Shown here one piece after another: positions 11,049 to 24,439 of a DNA stretch of 64,000 nucleotides. Source of the stretch: Calendula officinalis (lineage: Eukaryota > Streptophyta > Magnoliopsida > Asterales > Asteraceae). The position numbers and the translations under genes were made by a program. The notes under the pieces were generated by a model that made no database searches, was not told the DNA's origin, and saw only the letters and a program-made list of their open reading frames with translations. Positions within the stretch are counted from its first letter, which is position 1, and each line of letters starts with the position of its first letter. Location of the stretch: the NCBI GenBank assembly GCA_963853835.1, contig OY970820.1:19833873-19897872 (forward strand), read 5' to 3'.

Positions 11049-11699
11049 TAGGGGTGAGCATAAAAACCGAAAAACCGAACCGAACCCGAAAAACCGGAAA
11101 AACCGAACCGAAAAAACCGAACCATTTGAAAAACCGACATCAACGGTTTTGATTTTTGGAAAACCCGAATGTTTGGGGCGGTTTTCGGGGGCATATGAAA
11201 AACCAAACCGAAAAACCCGCCCCGCCCCGCCTTTATATATATTTCAAGTTTTATAAAAATATTCTTATATTTTTAAAAGATTTGATATAAATTTATTTGC
11301 AAAAGGAAAGCAACCATGCAATGAAACTTCTATGGATGAAGACATTGACTAAGATTGTTGCGAAAAAATGGTTGGATGTAATTCTATTATTAATTTTTTT
11401 CAGATTATGTTAGTTGAATTTATTATTACATTATATTAAACTTACTAGTTGTCTTTTATTTATAAGGAAATGAGTTAAGGTTTGGAAGTTTGAATCATAA
11501 TATTAGTTTTTAAGGTAACAAATTGGTAAATTTAAAGGAAACTAAAAAACCGAAAAAACCCGAAACCGAACCGAAAAACCCGAAAAACCGAAACCGAAAA
11601 ACCCGAAACCGAACGGGGTGTAATTCTCAAAACCCGAACTTTCGGAGCGGGGTTTGGTTTTAGTTAAAAACCGCCCAAACCGCCCCATGCTCACCCCTA
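11049..11699. mobile_element. hAT MITE rich in AAACCG repeats
   Basis: 651 bp with termini TAGGGGTGAGCAT / ATGCTCACCCCTA and perfect 8-bp duplications ATGAATTG (11041-11048, 11700-11707), both hAT hallmarks. Both subterminal regions are arrays of AACCGAA/AAACCCG words in opposite orientation, giving a long imperfect hairpin. No coding capacity. Confidence 0.92.
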
Positions 11700-11707
11700 A
11701 TGAATTG

Positions 11708-12913
11708 TTTTCCTTTTTGAATTTTGGTTAAACCGATTATATCTGATTGAAAATTTTGCATATAATAGTTTTTTTATCTATATAATTTTCTAACTCATAT
11801 ATTTTTTAATGATATCCATTATAAATATAATATTTTTTGACTCATTTTATGTCCAATATTGCACTTAGTGAAGGCTACATAGAAGAAGTTACTTTACTTA
11901 CAATATGCAAATAATCGGTCTTATATACACCTAATTCAAAATCTATAAAAATCAAGCATACTTCCCTGTACCTAAAATCAAGAAAGTGGTCAGTATAAAA
12001 AGGAAGATTTTGGTTAGTAACTTGATCTGGTTAACCCGGAAAACTCGAACTTGACTAACCCGATTCATTGTAAGATCAGGTTGAAGGTTGGATACTTTTC
12101 TCCAAACTTGACGAGTCTGGCCTAATAAGAATCCTAACACGAACTAACAACCCGAATGACACCAAGAAACATGGCTTATGGATCCTTCATCGTCTTGACT
12201 TAATTCTGTTAAATAAAGTAGGATTACATAATTTTAAAGCTGATATTAATTCTTAAGACAGTGTTGTTGCATCACATGGAAATCCTACTTAGGAGACAAC
12301 TAACTAAATCCTTACACGAAAATTATTGTCCCGAGCATCATGTTTAAGTTTTCATCATTTTTATCTAGTACATTAAAAGAGTACCAAATTGTTGAATGCC
12401 CAAATGAACTCTTTTAAGAATATATACTACAAGGTATCGTTATATGTTAAAAGACGTTTTTGTGTCTTTATCATAATTTTAACATATACCTCAAAATTTA
12501 CCCTCCCTCCTATAACATCCTTATAACATTCCTTTAAGGCCACAAAAAATACCTTAAATCAATCACAATTTACAAAATTAAAAAAAAAAACAATCTAACC
12601 TGCGTTAAACCTTTAGCTGGAGAGGACTTGGCGCATGTTTGGCATGGTATCTAGTATGATTTGGTGGTGTTAAAGATTAGTTAAAGAAGTTTTAACATAA
12701 CTTTGGGGCACCACGCCATATACTCTTACAATAACATGATATCAAACTTTTCTACTAGTTTATGCAACGATCGATAGCCGATCAATATGAATCAAATTAC
12801 ACAAAATCATATAATATAATAGCTTTTCTTAACATAATAAACCCTTCAAGACATAAACTAAAAAATTACGTGACCAAATCTGAAAATTGATCAACTCGCA
12901 CCAAATTGGAAAA
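11708..12913. other. Gene-free AT-rich DNA
   Basis: No gene. The segment 12510-12590 (ATAACATTCC then ACCACAAAAAATAC-like text then CAATTTACAAAATTAAAAA) resembles 23040-23120, so both belong to one dispersed repeat whose ends I cannot define. Confidence 0.45.
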
Positions 12914-13031
12914 GGAGGTGATTTATATACCACAATTTTATTTCAACTACCACATTTATTCTTGGTAGAATTATATATATTCCTGTAAAACTTATATAAT
13001 TTGGTATAAAGTAAAAGTTGTGATACATAAC
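12914..13031. mobile_element. Mutator-like MITE truncated by Copia element 2
   Basis: Begins GGAGGTGATTTATATACCAC, like the end of the MITE at 7466-7597, and has the same TACCACA/GTTGTG symmetry. The expected other end is interrupted at 13031; the text resumes after the Copia target duplication as CCTTC near 22765. No clean target duplication, so the family assignment is tentative. Confidence 0.45.
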
Positions 13032-13848
13032 TGTTGGGTTTTCTATGCCTTTAGCTACACTTTGCTTAAGGCGGAAATCAAAAGCAACTTGGTAGAACAC
13101 TAACCCGATTAAAACTGTTTTGGACCGGTAGGTTTACAACTATAAAGCAACTAGATCAATTTAATATAATTAAATAGATAGATCCGAAATCTTACTTGAT
13201 TGTGGTTTGGCGAATTGGACAAACCCTGTGATCTCGTTCTTGCCAGGTTATCACACTAAGTCTAGGATTCAAGAAAGAATCCCTCTATCGGTTCACACCC
13301 AAGGGTTATCACGAACAGGAAAATATACCACAATGTAGTATAAAGCACCTTGAGAAACAAGCACCGAAAACTAAACTGAAAACCCCTTTCGGTTCGATCA
13401 GCGGCGGCGGAGCAGCGGCGGAGCAGTGGCGGTCGTGCGGCGGTGGTGGTTCGACGGTGGTGGTGTTCGGCCGAGCTTAGGGAGAGGCAAGGAACAAGTA
13501 TTGAATGTTATGATTAGGTTAAACCCTTAACCTTAATATATATACTTCCTTAACACAATTATAGTAACACCACAATTGGTCCAAGCCCGCTTCCAATTAA
13601 CTCTTTAATTAAGCCCGCAAATAATTAATTAAACTATTAATTAATACTTGGCCCAAAACCATAATCTAGTTAATTACCCATTAACTAGATTAACCCGTCT
13701 AGCGCGTTAGTCCATTTAAGTAAACTATTAATTAAACACTACGTTATTTCTCGTGTTCGTTGTTTCCTCGAGGGCAACCCGAATAGGACTCTAAAATACC
13801 CGAACCGGAATACCGGTTTATTTGATGTGTTGGACACTATTTCCAACA
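13032..13848 (-). repeat. 3' LTR of Copia element 2
   Basis: 817 bp, TG...CA, pairs with 21943-22760 along its full length. Contains a GCGGCGG-rich patch (13400-13460) and TTAATTAA-rich DNA. Confidence 0.95.
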
Positions 13849-14719
13849 GTCTCCCACTTGGACATCTCATCAACTATAAACAGTACGCGTTCGTGTATCC
13901 TTTAGAGTGTGCATAGCTTGTGCAGCTGCTGAACTCTTAACTATCAGAAACAGTCCTATGATAAGTGATCATATGTCCTTCGTTGCGCGATATCATGTAA
14001 CTAGTGACATGGACTTATCTATCACTCTAGTTACGATTATGTTTCCCGATTCGAGATTTATGATGACGATTTGAGTACATAATTGAACTTTCAATTTAGT
14101 CATGACCTGCGCAGGTACTTCAGTGTCACATCAAATCAACAGAGGGCCCATGGATATCTCCTCTATCACTTTGATCAGAGGGAACGAATAAACCTCAACT
14201 ACACCATCCTCCTTCATAGTCATCACATAACACATGGAACTAATCTGTATAGCTACCACTTACGAATAGCATTGGAGTTAGACCAATGCGTCACGAAATC
14301 GTATTAGGGATATGATGCATCTTGGTTTGAAGACTCGTACGATATTATCGCCTCACTATCACCCATGATGAAGTCCATGGGGTAATACTCTGAGCTTGGG
14401 TTAGTCCAACATTTAAATACACCTTTTAAATACTCATGAGAGTAGCAACAATCTCCATGCAATGTTCATACCTTTGAACAATCTACTAACTCTCCCATGA
14501 CATCTTAATTCAGTTTTTATTCCCATAAGAACGATTGACTGTGGACGTTCAAGTAAACTCTTTTTTACTTTGGAATAGGTGCTAAACATGCAAAAGGTTG
14601 AAATGGAATAATTAAATACTATATGAATGATAGAACACTTGCAAATTATTTAATCTCCATAAATAAATCATCAATTCATACAATTTAATATTCGCTACAA
14701 ATTTCAAATGAATAACACT
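13849..14719 (-). other. 3' untranslated part of Copia element 2
   Basis: Lies between the RNase H stop and the 3' LTR. No coding potential; purine-rich primer tract adjacent to the LTR. Confidence 0.6.
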
Positions 14720-17700
14720 TTATGACAAGTCACTATGAAATCTAATTCCTATCGTCCTCGCATGAACATCATGCTTGGCACGACTTAGTGCTTTTGTGAA
14801 AGGATCAGCCAGGTTTTCTTCCGACGATACTCTAGTCACTATGATGTCTCCTTCCTCAACACGCTTTCTGACATAGTGATACTTTCTGAGTATATGCTTG
14901 GTGCGACTATGATCTTTGGATTCTTTAGTCAAGGCGACTGCACCTTCATTGTCGCAGAAGATCTTCAATGGTTCCTTGATGCTTGTTACGACACCAAGAT
15001 CACCAATGAAGTTCTTCAACCAAGTAGCCTCTTTTGCTGCCTCACTAGCAACAATATACTCAGATTCACAAGTCGAGTCAGCGACTGTCTTCTGCTTGGA
15101 AGTCTTACAAGTGACAACTCCTTCATTTAACAAGAACGCCCACCCAGATTGTGAGCACGAGTCATGTCTATCCGTTTGGAAACTCGCGTCACAATAATCT
15201 TCCACAACAAGTTCGTCTTTCCCACCATACACTAAGAACATATCCTTTGTTCTCCTTAGGTACTTGAGAATCGTTTTCACCGCAGTCCAATGATCGTTGC
15301 CAGAGTTGTCCTGGAACCGGCTCACCATACTCAAAGCATATGAGACGTCCGGACGAGTACATATCATGGCATACATGATCGATCCAATCGCCGAGGCGTA
15401 AGGGATTCGACTCATTTTCTCCAGTTCTTGCTCAATACTGGGACATTGACTCTTAGACAATGTTATGCCATGGTTCATGGGTAGATACCCTTTCTTGGAA
15501 TCAACCATACTAAAACGTTTCAGTATTTTATCTAGGTATGTACTCTGGCTCAATCCAATTAGACGTCTTTCTCTATCTCTGTATATCTTTATACCGAGTA
15601 TGTATGCTGCATCCCCTAGATCCTTCATTGCGAAACATTTTCCCAACCAAGACTTCACATCTTGCAGTGTAGGAATATGATTTCCAATAAGGAGTATGTC
15701 ATCCACATACAGTACTAGAAAGACTACAACGCTCACACTAGCTTTGATGTAAACGCATGACTCATCTTCACTCCTAGAGAAACCAAACTCCTTGACTTTC
15801 TCGTGGAAGCAAAGATTCCAGCTTCGAGAGGCTTGATTCAAACCGTAGATTGATTTCTAAAGCTTGCACACTCTATCAGGATATTTCTTATTGATAAAAC
15901 CTTCTGGCTGTGCCATATAGACATCCTCAATAAGTCTTCCGTTAAGGAAGGCGGTTTTAACATCCATCTGCCAAATTTCATAGTCATGAAATGCAGCTAT
16001 GACAAGTAATATTCTGATAGACTTTATCTTGGCTACTGGTGAAAAGGTTTCATCATAATCAATCCCATGAGTTTGAGTATAACCTTTTGCAACCAACCTA
16101 GCCTTATAGGTGTGCACATTCCCATCCATGTCAATCTTCTTTTTGAAGATCCACTTGCATCCAAAGGTTTTAACACTGGGAGAAGTCTCAATCAAGTTCC
16201 ATACTTGATTGTCATACATGGACTGAATCTCACTCTCCATAGCCACTTTCCACTTTTCGGCCTCAGGGCCTTCCATAGCTTCCTTGTAACTCGATGGCTC
16301 ATCGTCATCAACTGGTAAACTATTACTAGTTGATGCATCACATTCAGCAATGTGGAAATCATAATAATCACCATAATGCTCAGGAGGGCGAACAGTTCTA
16401 GAGGATCTACGTGGAACGGTGGGAGTTACATCATTTTTTTCAACAGGAGTCTCATCCTCTGGTTGAGTGCTAGTGTCAACTATAGGTTCCACTACATCTT
16501 CATTGCTTGACTCCTGACACTCTTCAAGTTCAATCTTGCTCCCATTGTCTTCTTTGGATAATAGTTCTCTCTAGGAGAAGAATCCTATTCGAGATACGAA
16601 CACTTTGTTCTCTTTCGGATTATAAAACCGGTATCCAATAGACAGTCATGGGTAGCTAATGAAGTAGCACTTCTCTAATTTGTTATCTAGCTTGTCGTGA
16701 GATTCATGTCTTACATAAACTTCACAAACCCATATTTTCAAATGTTTGAGGGAGGGAGGATTCCCCGTCCACATTTCAGATGGAGTTTTGGCAACCTTCT
16801 TAGTTGGCACAAGGTTTACGATATGTGCTGCAGTTTCTAAGGCATATCCCCAGAAACTCACTGGAAGTGTTGATCGACTCATCTTTGATCGTACCATGTC
16901 TAGCAAGGTTCGATTTCTCCTTTCCGACACCCCATTAAGTTGTGGAGTTCGAGGAGGAGAGAGTTGAGATACTATTCCACAACTCTTTAGATAGTCGATG
17001 AACTCTTGACTAAGATACTCTCCGCCCCTGTCAGAGCGGAGCATCTTAATCTTCTTGCCCAGTTGATTCTCTACTTCTTTCTGATATTCTTTTAACGTTT
17101 CAAAGGTATCAGACTTATGCTTAATCAAATAAACATAGCCATATCTACTGAAATCATCGGTAAACGTGACGAAGTATCGTTCACCATGTCTAGTGTTGGA
17201 CTTGAACGGTCCACACACATCAGTATGTATAGGTCCAACAAGTCTTTGCCTCTTTCACATGACCCTGTGATTGGCGCCTTTGTCATCTTGCCAAGTAAAC
17301 AAGACTCACATACATCATTCGATTTGAGGTCAAATGATTCTAACACTCCATCCTTTTGGAGTTTAGCTATGCGTTTCTTGTTTATGTGTCCTAAGCGACA
17401 ATGCCATAGACATGAATTATCCAATACACCTTTGGATGAGTCGACATTTAATATTAGATTTCTATTGTTTACGCAACCATCAATTTCATATACACCAGCA
17501 CAAGGATTAGCTTTAAAATAAAACACATCTTTTTATAAACCAAAATAGAACCATTCTCATTAAAAACGAAATTAAAACCATCCTTAAACAATGCGTAAAA
17601 TGAAATAATGTTGCGTGCCATAGAAGGTGAAAAACAAACATCTAATATAAGTAAAGAACATCCATTTCCAAGCATGAGCTCGTAATCTCCTATCTTGGTG

Positions 17701-18173
17701 ACAGCAGTCGAGACTCTGTTTCCCATGATCAGATTAAGCTCTCCATGTTTCAACTTCCTACTATTCTTAAGTCCCTGCATATCAGTGCAAATGTGAGTAC
17801 CACACCCTGTATCTAGAACCCAAGAATTAGAAATAGAAGTATTATGGAGTTCAATCATAAAAGTACCTGATGGTCCAAACTTTTGGACTTTCTGACTCTT
17901 CAGATCATCCAAGTACTTTGGGCAATTTCTTTTCCAGTGACCATTCTCTTCACAGTGAAAGCACTTAGAATCCTTAGGTGCTGATTTTGAACTCTTCTTT
18001 CTCTTTTGACTACTTTGGGTGAGACCCACTTTAGCCTTTCCTTTAGAAATGGGAGGAGAATTTTCATTCATAATCGCATCAATAGGATCTTTAGAGGAGT
18101 TAGAGTTTCCGTCTGCTAACAATTTTGCATCAGCAACTTTTAGCATATCGGCCAACTCAGATCTGGATATGCT
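14720..18173 (-). pseudogene. Gag C-terminus and Pol of Copia element 2
   Basis: Reading leftwards: a CCHC zinc knuckle (CFHCEENGHWKRNC, near 17960-17920), protease with LDTGCGTHI, integrase (CHWRLGH-like HHCC finger, then RSDRGGEYLS and NGVSERRNRT around 17220-16900), RT in two frames (16492-15857 with KARLVAKGY and MDVKTAFLNG; 15841 onward with YVDDILLIG), and RNase H (DASFQT, TCESEY, DNEGAVALTKES, SRTKHI). An in-frame stop at about 15857 splits RT, the integrase-RT linker has a frameshift near 16570-16650, and the protease-integrase overlap is shifted near 17500. The RT/RNase H text is closest to Tork/TAR-type Copia (inference). Confidence 0.9.
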
Positions 18174-19826
18174 TGTAACACATCAATTTTCAATACAATA
18201 TTTAAATAACATTTAATCCAAAATACATAACATTGTATCGGTGTCAAATACCGGTTTTACAAAAACGAAAAGGTTTCTTGTTCGAGATTATCAGAGTTTA
18301 CAAAAACGGTGTTATAAATTATATCTTAACCATAGGATAAGGACTCTAATCATCAACACCGAGCTAATCTCAACAAGGCCTCTTCTAAACGGGCCTCCTA
18401 GATCTTCGATCCCGAACCTGAGTACATGGCAAAACACAAACATAGTACGTGAGACAAAATTGCCTCGTGAGATACATGTGTTTTAGACCCGATAAACAAC
18501 TAGTGAAATAATATCATTTATACTTAAAATAATATTACTAAGTTCGTTGGGTCACTTCATTACTTTCGTCATTGGCCAATGTCAAGATAATCGGAATGCC
18601 TCCAATCTATCAAGACCATCATATCCACGGTAACCGGAATGCCTCCAATCTACCGGGACTCATAGGTATTGGGTAATCAGAATGCCTCCAATCTACAACT
18701 AACCTTAAGGTACCGTAATAACCGGAATGCCTCCAATCTACTACGGCCCTAGGGACATCGCCATCATCATCATTACTTGTCTTTTATCATTATGAGCTTA
18801 TAGCTCCATCATTTCTCAATCAATTATTCGTTTCATCATCATATAAGCAATTTATCATAAATCACATAAATAACTAAATTACTTATAGACTCGATAAAAC
18901 ATTTAATCATAAAACATTTACTAGCTATGTATCCAGTTTTGAAAGTTCACATGTACTCACCTTAGCCAAGCATATCCAAAATACGTGTTCCTTGAACACC
19001 GATATCACCTCCCAAGATTTGAATGCCTCAAATCCTCCAATCGATAACCTATTATCAAAACCAATACAATGGTTTGCATCAATCACCAATACTAACTACA
19101 TAATCCATGGCTAGTCAACTACTAGCACCATTTTCCCATAGTTACCAAACCCTAATTCCATAAATCACCATATTTTTCATATATCCATACCATGAATACA
19201 TTTTCCTTGTTAAAATACCATAGATCTAAGTTATACTACTTCCATTTAACCATTTATGTACAACTCCAAAACTAGGGTTTATGATTCAAGCTTTCCCTAC
19301 TTGAATCTAAGACTTAAAACACAAGAGAGATGAAGATTTACCTTTGATCTTCAACTATGAGCAAGAATTCTCAAGATTTGATGAAGATTAAGCTCTAATC
19401 ACCACTTTACACTAAAAAACCGCACACACAAGATGAGAGAAGAAAACTAGGGTTTATGTGTGCAATTAATGAGACATTCCCGATTTTAATGCCGGTGTCG
19501 GATATGTTCACGTTCGCGATCTAGTTCGCGTCGCGAACTTCATTGGATGCGCATAATTCACGATCGGGAACTGGTCGGGAAATACTTCACGCCTGATTGC
19601 CCAAATCGCTGCTTCGTGTTCACGATCGTGAACATAAGTTCACGCCGTGAACTTCCTGCGCAGCCAAGGCTGCACTTTTTGATCTTTGGCTCGACTCGGT
19701 TTCGTCCATAACTTTCTCGTACGGTGTCCAAATGACACGAAACTAATTCCTACGTTCTTTAAACGATTTATCCTCATTTATCACATTTTTGTACAATTTA
19801 TTTATTTACAAATTCGGGTCGTTACA
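18174..19826 (-). mobile_element. Solo LTR (1653 bp) inserted in the gag gene of Copia element 2
   Basis: Flanked by the 5-bp duplication ATGCT (18169-18173, 19827-19831). On the minus strand it begins TGTAACGACCCG and ends TGTTACA. No internal coding region, primer site or second LTR. The TGTAACGACC start is typical of Ty3/Gypsy LTRs. The gag reading frame resumes on both sides, proving insertion into gag. It most likely arose by LTR-LTR recombination of a full element. Confidence 0.88.
18591..18741. repeat. Four spaced copies of a 20-bp motif in the solo LTR
   Basis: CCGGAATGCCTCCAATCTAC or close variants at 18591-18609, 18634-18653, 18677-18696 and 18722-18741, spaced 43-45 bp. A diverged fifth copy is near 19020. 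Confidence 0.8.
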
Positions 19827-19831
19827 ATGCT

Positions 19832-20185
19832 TATCTTATTCTCTTCATAATCATCCGATATTGAAGAATAAGATGGAAGAAGTGCATAGAGGATGAATCC
19901 AATCACAAACTTATCACTTTGCATATTTCCAGATTCTTCTACCTTGTCTATGTAGCCCAGGATTCTCTTAACGTAGCTACATACAAGTTCACCCTCCTCT
20001 AGCTTTCCCTTACTAAAGAGTCGCAAGTTTTCAACAGCCATGAGTCTCTTTCTCATGTGATCTAGTCGTTCAATACTCAAAGGCTTTGGAGTATGGAACA
20101 AATCTAGAATCGCTTGAGAGGCAGAGGGCGACATATTTTATGGTGGAGGAAGTGGGATTTGATTGTTATTGTTATTGGAACCCAT
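19832..20185 (-). pseudogene. Gag N-terminus of Copia element 2
   Basis: ATG at 20185 begins MGSNNNNNQIPLPPP, followed by an in-frame TAA, then MSPSASQAILDLFHTP and on to ALLPSYSSISDDYEENKIS, where the solo LTR interrupts. The continuation (SELADMLKVADAKL) starts at 18168. The Asn-rich start and UBN2-like core are typical of Copia Gag. Confidence 0.85.
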
Positions 20186-21133
20186 CTACAAAAGAAACAA
20201 TTTCTTTGTTAGTGTATTCATTAATTAATCCTTATAATAATTTTCCCAATCTTTATTTATAAGGCTAGGATACGACCACTAGTTATACGATGTGAAGAGG
20301 GATGCCGTATTTCACACCGAATAATTTCGTGTCGTAGGCAAACTATTGTCAATTTCAATCTTATGGAATCCCTAGTTCTTTGAGATTCATTCCCGAGGGA
20401 GAATGACATGTTAATCTCGAATCAATGCTCATTCTAATCTATATGACAGGGATACCGTGGATCATATATTGGAAGGTGAAACGACCATGGAACACCCACG
20501 TGGGCTTCTCGGCTCAAGTTCGCTTGAGTATCGCGAGAATCGTTTTACTCATAAAATAATCTCACAATTAACGTACCAGTTAACCACACGAGTTCCGTTA
20601 ATCAGACTATAATACGAGCGCGTGTTATTCCATGGAGAGCACACAATGTTCACATTTATATTAAACGGGAAGGATTTGTTTAATTTATGATTATACTTTT
20701 AATCTTTGACATCATCCTATTATGCCCGTTCGCTAGCTCCATTCTAAGATAAGGGAAGCAGCGGGGTAGGTCAGCGCAAGGCGTGTTAAAAACGCAACCC
20801 CGTTTAGAGATCTATATCTCTTCCTTTTCATCCTTTAGATGCCTTAGACTATGGGTGAGCCTAGTAATGACATAAGCGACGATGTATTAACTTTAGTTAT
20901 AATATATATAAACTATTATATAATTATATTTATGATAATTAAAACATTTTAATTTCATTTACTAAAGTTCTATATAGTATAATTAATTTTATAAACGCGC
21001 GAGGACGCGACGTTTTAATTACTATTATAACTATATCTTATATAATATTTAATAAACTATTATTACATAATATTATATACATATAAGGGAGGAATATCAA
21101 ATCATATTTGATATATAATGGAATTTTGAAAAT

Positions 21134-21184
<51 letters not shown>

Positions 21185-21925
21185 TAATTAAACTTTTAAT
21201 TAATATATATCATATAATCATATATAATACTTATTTAAATATTTATCTTTATTATAAACTATTATACAACAAGACAAAACAAATTTAAACATTCGAAAAA
21301 TCCATACCCTTATTTTATAATTAAAAATTTCGGATATATATATATATAAAATATATATCCCTAAATTTAAACCCTTATAAAATCTCATCCCTTATTTGAA
21401 ACTTTTCAAATAATTATCTAGATACTATCAAATCATCTATTTATGGCATATATATATTCCAAAAAAATACATATATCCATAAATATGATTTTAACTTTTA
21501 TTTAAATATTAAATAATATATTTATATAATCTTTTATATATTTTCGGAAAAATATATAAATATATATAAAGATATTTTTCAAATCTTTTGTATAAGTCCA
21601 GATACTTGATTAAATCTTTTGGTTCAAATTCCTTGATAATTCCAACTTTTGAAATTATCATAATTAATTAATTTAATAAAAAACGTTTTTAAATATTAAA
21701 TTAATAATACTGAATTTTCGGAAATAATAAAAATCATATTTTTTATTTTCGGTAATTATTAAAACAATTTTATAAAATACCGAAAAAATATAAAAACCTA
21801 TTTTTATGTATTTTCCAATTTTCGGATAACCCAAAATAAAACAATTTTCGGAAATTCCGAAAATCATAAAACCAATTTTATGGATTTTGAATATACTGTC
21901 TAGCACTATCAGACTTGTAAACCAA
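20186..21925 (-). other. AT-rich 5' leader of Copia element 2
   Basis: 1.7 kb between primer-binding site and gag, very AT-rich, with no coding region. It contains the (AT)n run at 21137-21182. Confidence 0.65.
21137..21182. repeat. (AT)n microsatellite
   Basis: About 22 uninterrupted AT units in the leader of Copia element 2. Confidence 0.95.
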
Positions 21926-21941
21926 TGGCGCTCTGATACCA
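21926..21941 (-). other. Primer-binding site of Copia element 2
   Basis: TGGTATCAGAGCGCCA on the minus strand, complementary to initiator Met tRNA, one base from the 5' LTR. Confidence 0.92.
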
Positions 21942-21942
21942 C

Positions 21943-22760
21943 TGTTGGGTTTTCGATGCATGTAGCCACACTTTGCTTAAGGCGGAAATCAAAAGCAACT
22001 TGGTAGAACACTGACCCGATTAAAACTGTTTTGGATCGTTAGGTTTACAACTCTAAAGCAACTAGATCAATTTAATATAATTAAATAGATAGATCCGAAA
22101 TCTTACTTGATTGTGGTTTGGCGAATTGGACAAACCCTGTGATCTCGTTCTTGCCAGGTTATCAGACTAAGCCTAGGATTCAAGAAAGAATCCATCTATT
22201 GGTTCATACACAAGGGTTATCACGAACATGACAATATACCACAATGTAGTATAAAGCACCTTGAGAAACAAGCACCGAAAACTAAACCGAAAAACCCCTT
22301 TCGGTTCGACCGGCGGCGGCGGAGCAGTGGCATAGCTGCGGCGGTCGTGCGGCATCGGTGGTTCGAAGGTGGTGGTGTTCGGCCGAGCTTAGGGAGAGGC
22401 AAGGAACAAGTATTGAATGTTATGATTAGGTTAAACCCTTAACCTTAATATATATACTTCCTTAACACAATTATGGTAACACCACAATTGGTCCAAGCCC
22501 GCTTCCAATTACCTCTTTAATTAAGCCCGCAAGTAATTAATTAAACTATTAATTAATACTTGGCCCAAAACCATAATCTAGTTAATTACCCATTAACTAG
22601 ATTAGCCCGTCTAGCCCGTTAGTCCATTTAATTAAACTATTAATTAAACACTACATTATTTCTCGTGTTCGTTGATTCCTCGAGGGCAACCCGAATAGGA
22701 CTTTAAAATACCCGGACCAAAAAACCGGTTTATTTGATATGTTGGACACTATTTCCAACA
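21943..22760 (-). repeat. 5' LTR of Copia element 2
   Basis: 818 bp, TGTTGGG...CCAACA, pairs with 13032-13848. Confidence 0.95.
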
Positions 22761-24439
22761 ATAACCTTCAAAATAAAAAATAAAAAATGACTTGTCAATT
22801 CTTTCTTGTACCAACCTGACTTTGGGGCTCTAAGATCTAAGTCCAAAACAATTTATACAGATTGCAAAGGTGAGCCCAACTAGAAGGGAACCCATGCGCT
22901 TAATTTGCTCGGGTTACCACCTGGGCTGGTCACTTGATCTGTTTCAGAAAACTAGAATTTGTCAATAAGGTATTTGAAAGGTTTTGAGCCCTTGTTATAG
23001 TCACGCTAAATTTTGTCATTTTAACACGATTTTAATTACCTTCCTCAGTTTAACATCATATAACACTCTTTTAGGATCCACAAAAAATACTTCTAAACAA
23101 TTACAATTTACAAAATTAAAAAAAAAAAAAAAAAACTCACTTTAAGTTTGGCGTACTGTTGTTCCCTTGGCGAATTGCCTTTTAACGGGACACACAGTGT
23201 GGTATAACGTGCGTTAATGGGGGTAAAGCCCCTTTGGCGTGGGTATAACTTGAAGCACAACGAGTGCTCTAAGCATTCGTTTTTACTTATTAGTGACACA
23301 TATAATTTGGTGAAAGAGAATTTATTTATATGCTACACTTTTATCTCGTATACCTCACAGCGTAATGTTTACAACAAACTGTACAGATTATACTAAGCGT
23401 TGATTGTGATAAATGCAATAAAAATTCTGACATTAAAATTACTCCATTTTGGTGAATAATGCTATACACTCTTAAACCTATCCCCTGGACACCTTTTAAT
23501 ATATAATTCACATAAATAATACTCTTTGCAAAAGTAGGTATTTTATACTACGACTTCTGCCCCACAAAAAAGTTCTCATTTTCCTTGGGAATAAGATATT
23601 AGAAAAAAGTTGGTGGTAGGGTCCTTGATAATAATTTTGATTAAAATATAATATTAGATTTGAGAGAGAATGTATTTTAAGATTAAAATCAATCATTAAA
23701 CATCAACTCAAACTAAGATAAAAGTATGGATATAATACAGAAATTTGTTTAAGGTAGTCTTAAAATTTTTGTAATCTTAAGTAACACATCTCAATTATTT
23801 ATTAGTAATAATTAATGGTCAATACTAGTTACATATTTTATATATATGTAGGGTATTTTGGTCATATTTACATTAAAATAATTTAATTTTTTTTATAAAT
23901 TTCTTTAAAATTATTTTTTAATATTTTTAAAAAATTTAATTTTTTTCGTTAAAAAAAATATAATGTGATAATCACATGTGAGTGTATACTTGATCACATC
24001 CGATTATGCAAACATATCACATGTTATCATATATATACAATCCATGTAATTAAGAAAAAATATGGCATGTGATTAAATATATAATCACTTGTGACTATCA
24101 CATAATAATAGTTTATAACCAAAAAAAAAAAAAAAAAAATTAAAAAAAATCTGGATAAATTTATGTAAGTGTCAAATGATCAAAATACTCTTTAATATAT
24201 ATATGTGATTAATCTTCACCATTAGATATTATTGATCAATAGTTAATATTTGTCCCTTAAGATAGTACAAAAATTAAGAACTACATTGAACATAATATAA
24301 TACCTAAAGTATCTCCTCGGGTGTATACTAATTTTACCTTTACATGTCTTACTCCTTTATAATGTGTTTAGGACTACTAAATATAAAAGTACTTAAACTT
24401 AAACTTATTTCTACTTTTAGTAACATCTTAAACACCACA

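Larger units (their letters stand above)
13032..22760 (-). mobile_element. Ty1/Copia LTR retrotransposon 2, 9.7 kb, with nested solo LTR
   Basis: Flanked by identical ATAAC target duplications (13027-13031, 22761-22765). LTRs at 13032-13848 and 21943-22760 begin TGTTGGG and end CCAACA. Minus-strand element: primer-binding site next to the right LTR, purine-rich AAGTGGGAGA next to the left LTR. The internal part holds gag-protease-integrase-RT-RNase H plus a 1.7-kb AT-rich leader. The gag gene is split by a 1653-bp solo LTR. Several single-base differences between LTRs and stops in pol mark it as older than element 1. Confidence 0.95.

Noticed and set aside
11029..11256. Lys/Asn/Thr-rich frame (NRKTEPNPKN repeats)
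   Set aside because: Translation of the AAACCG array in a hAT MITE.
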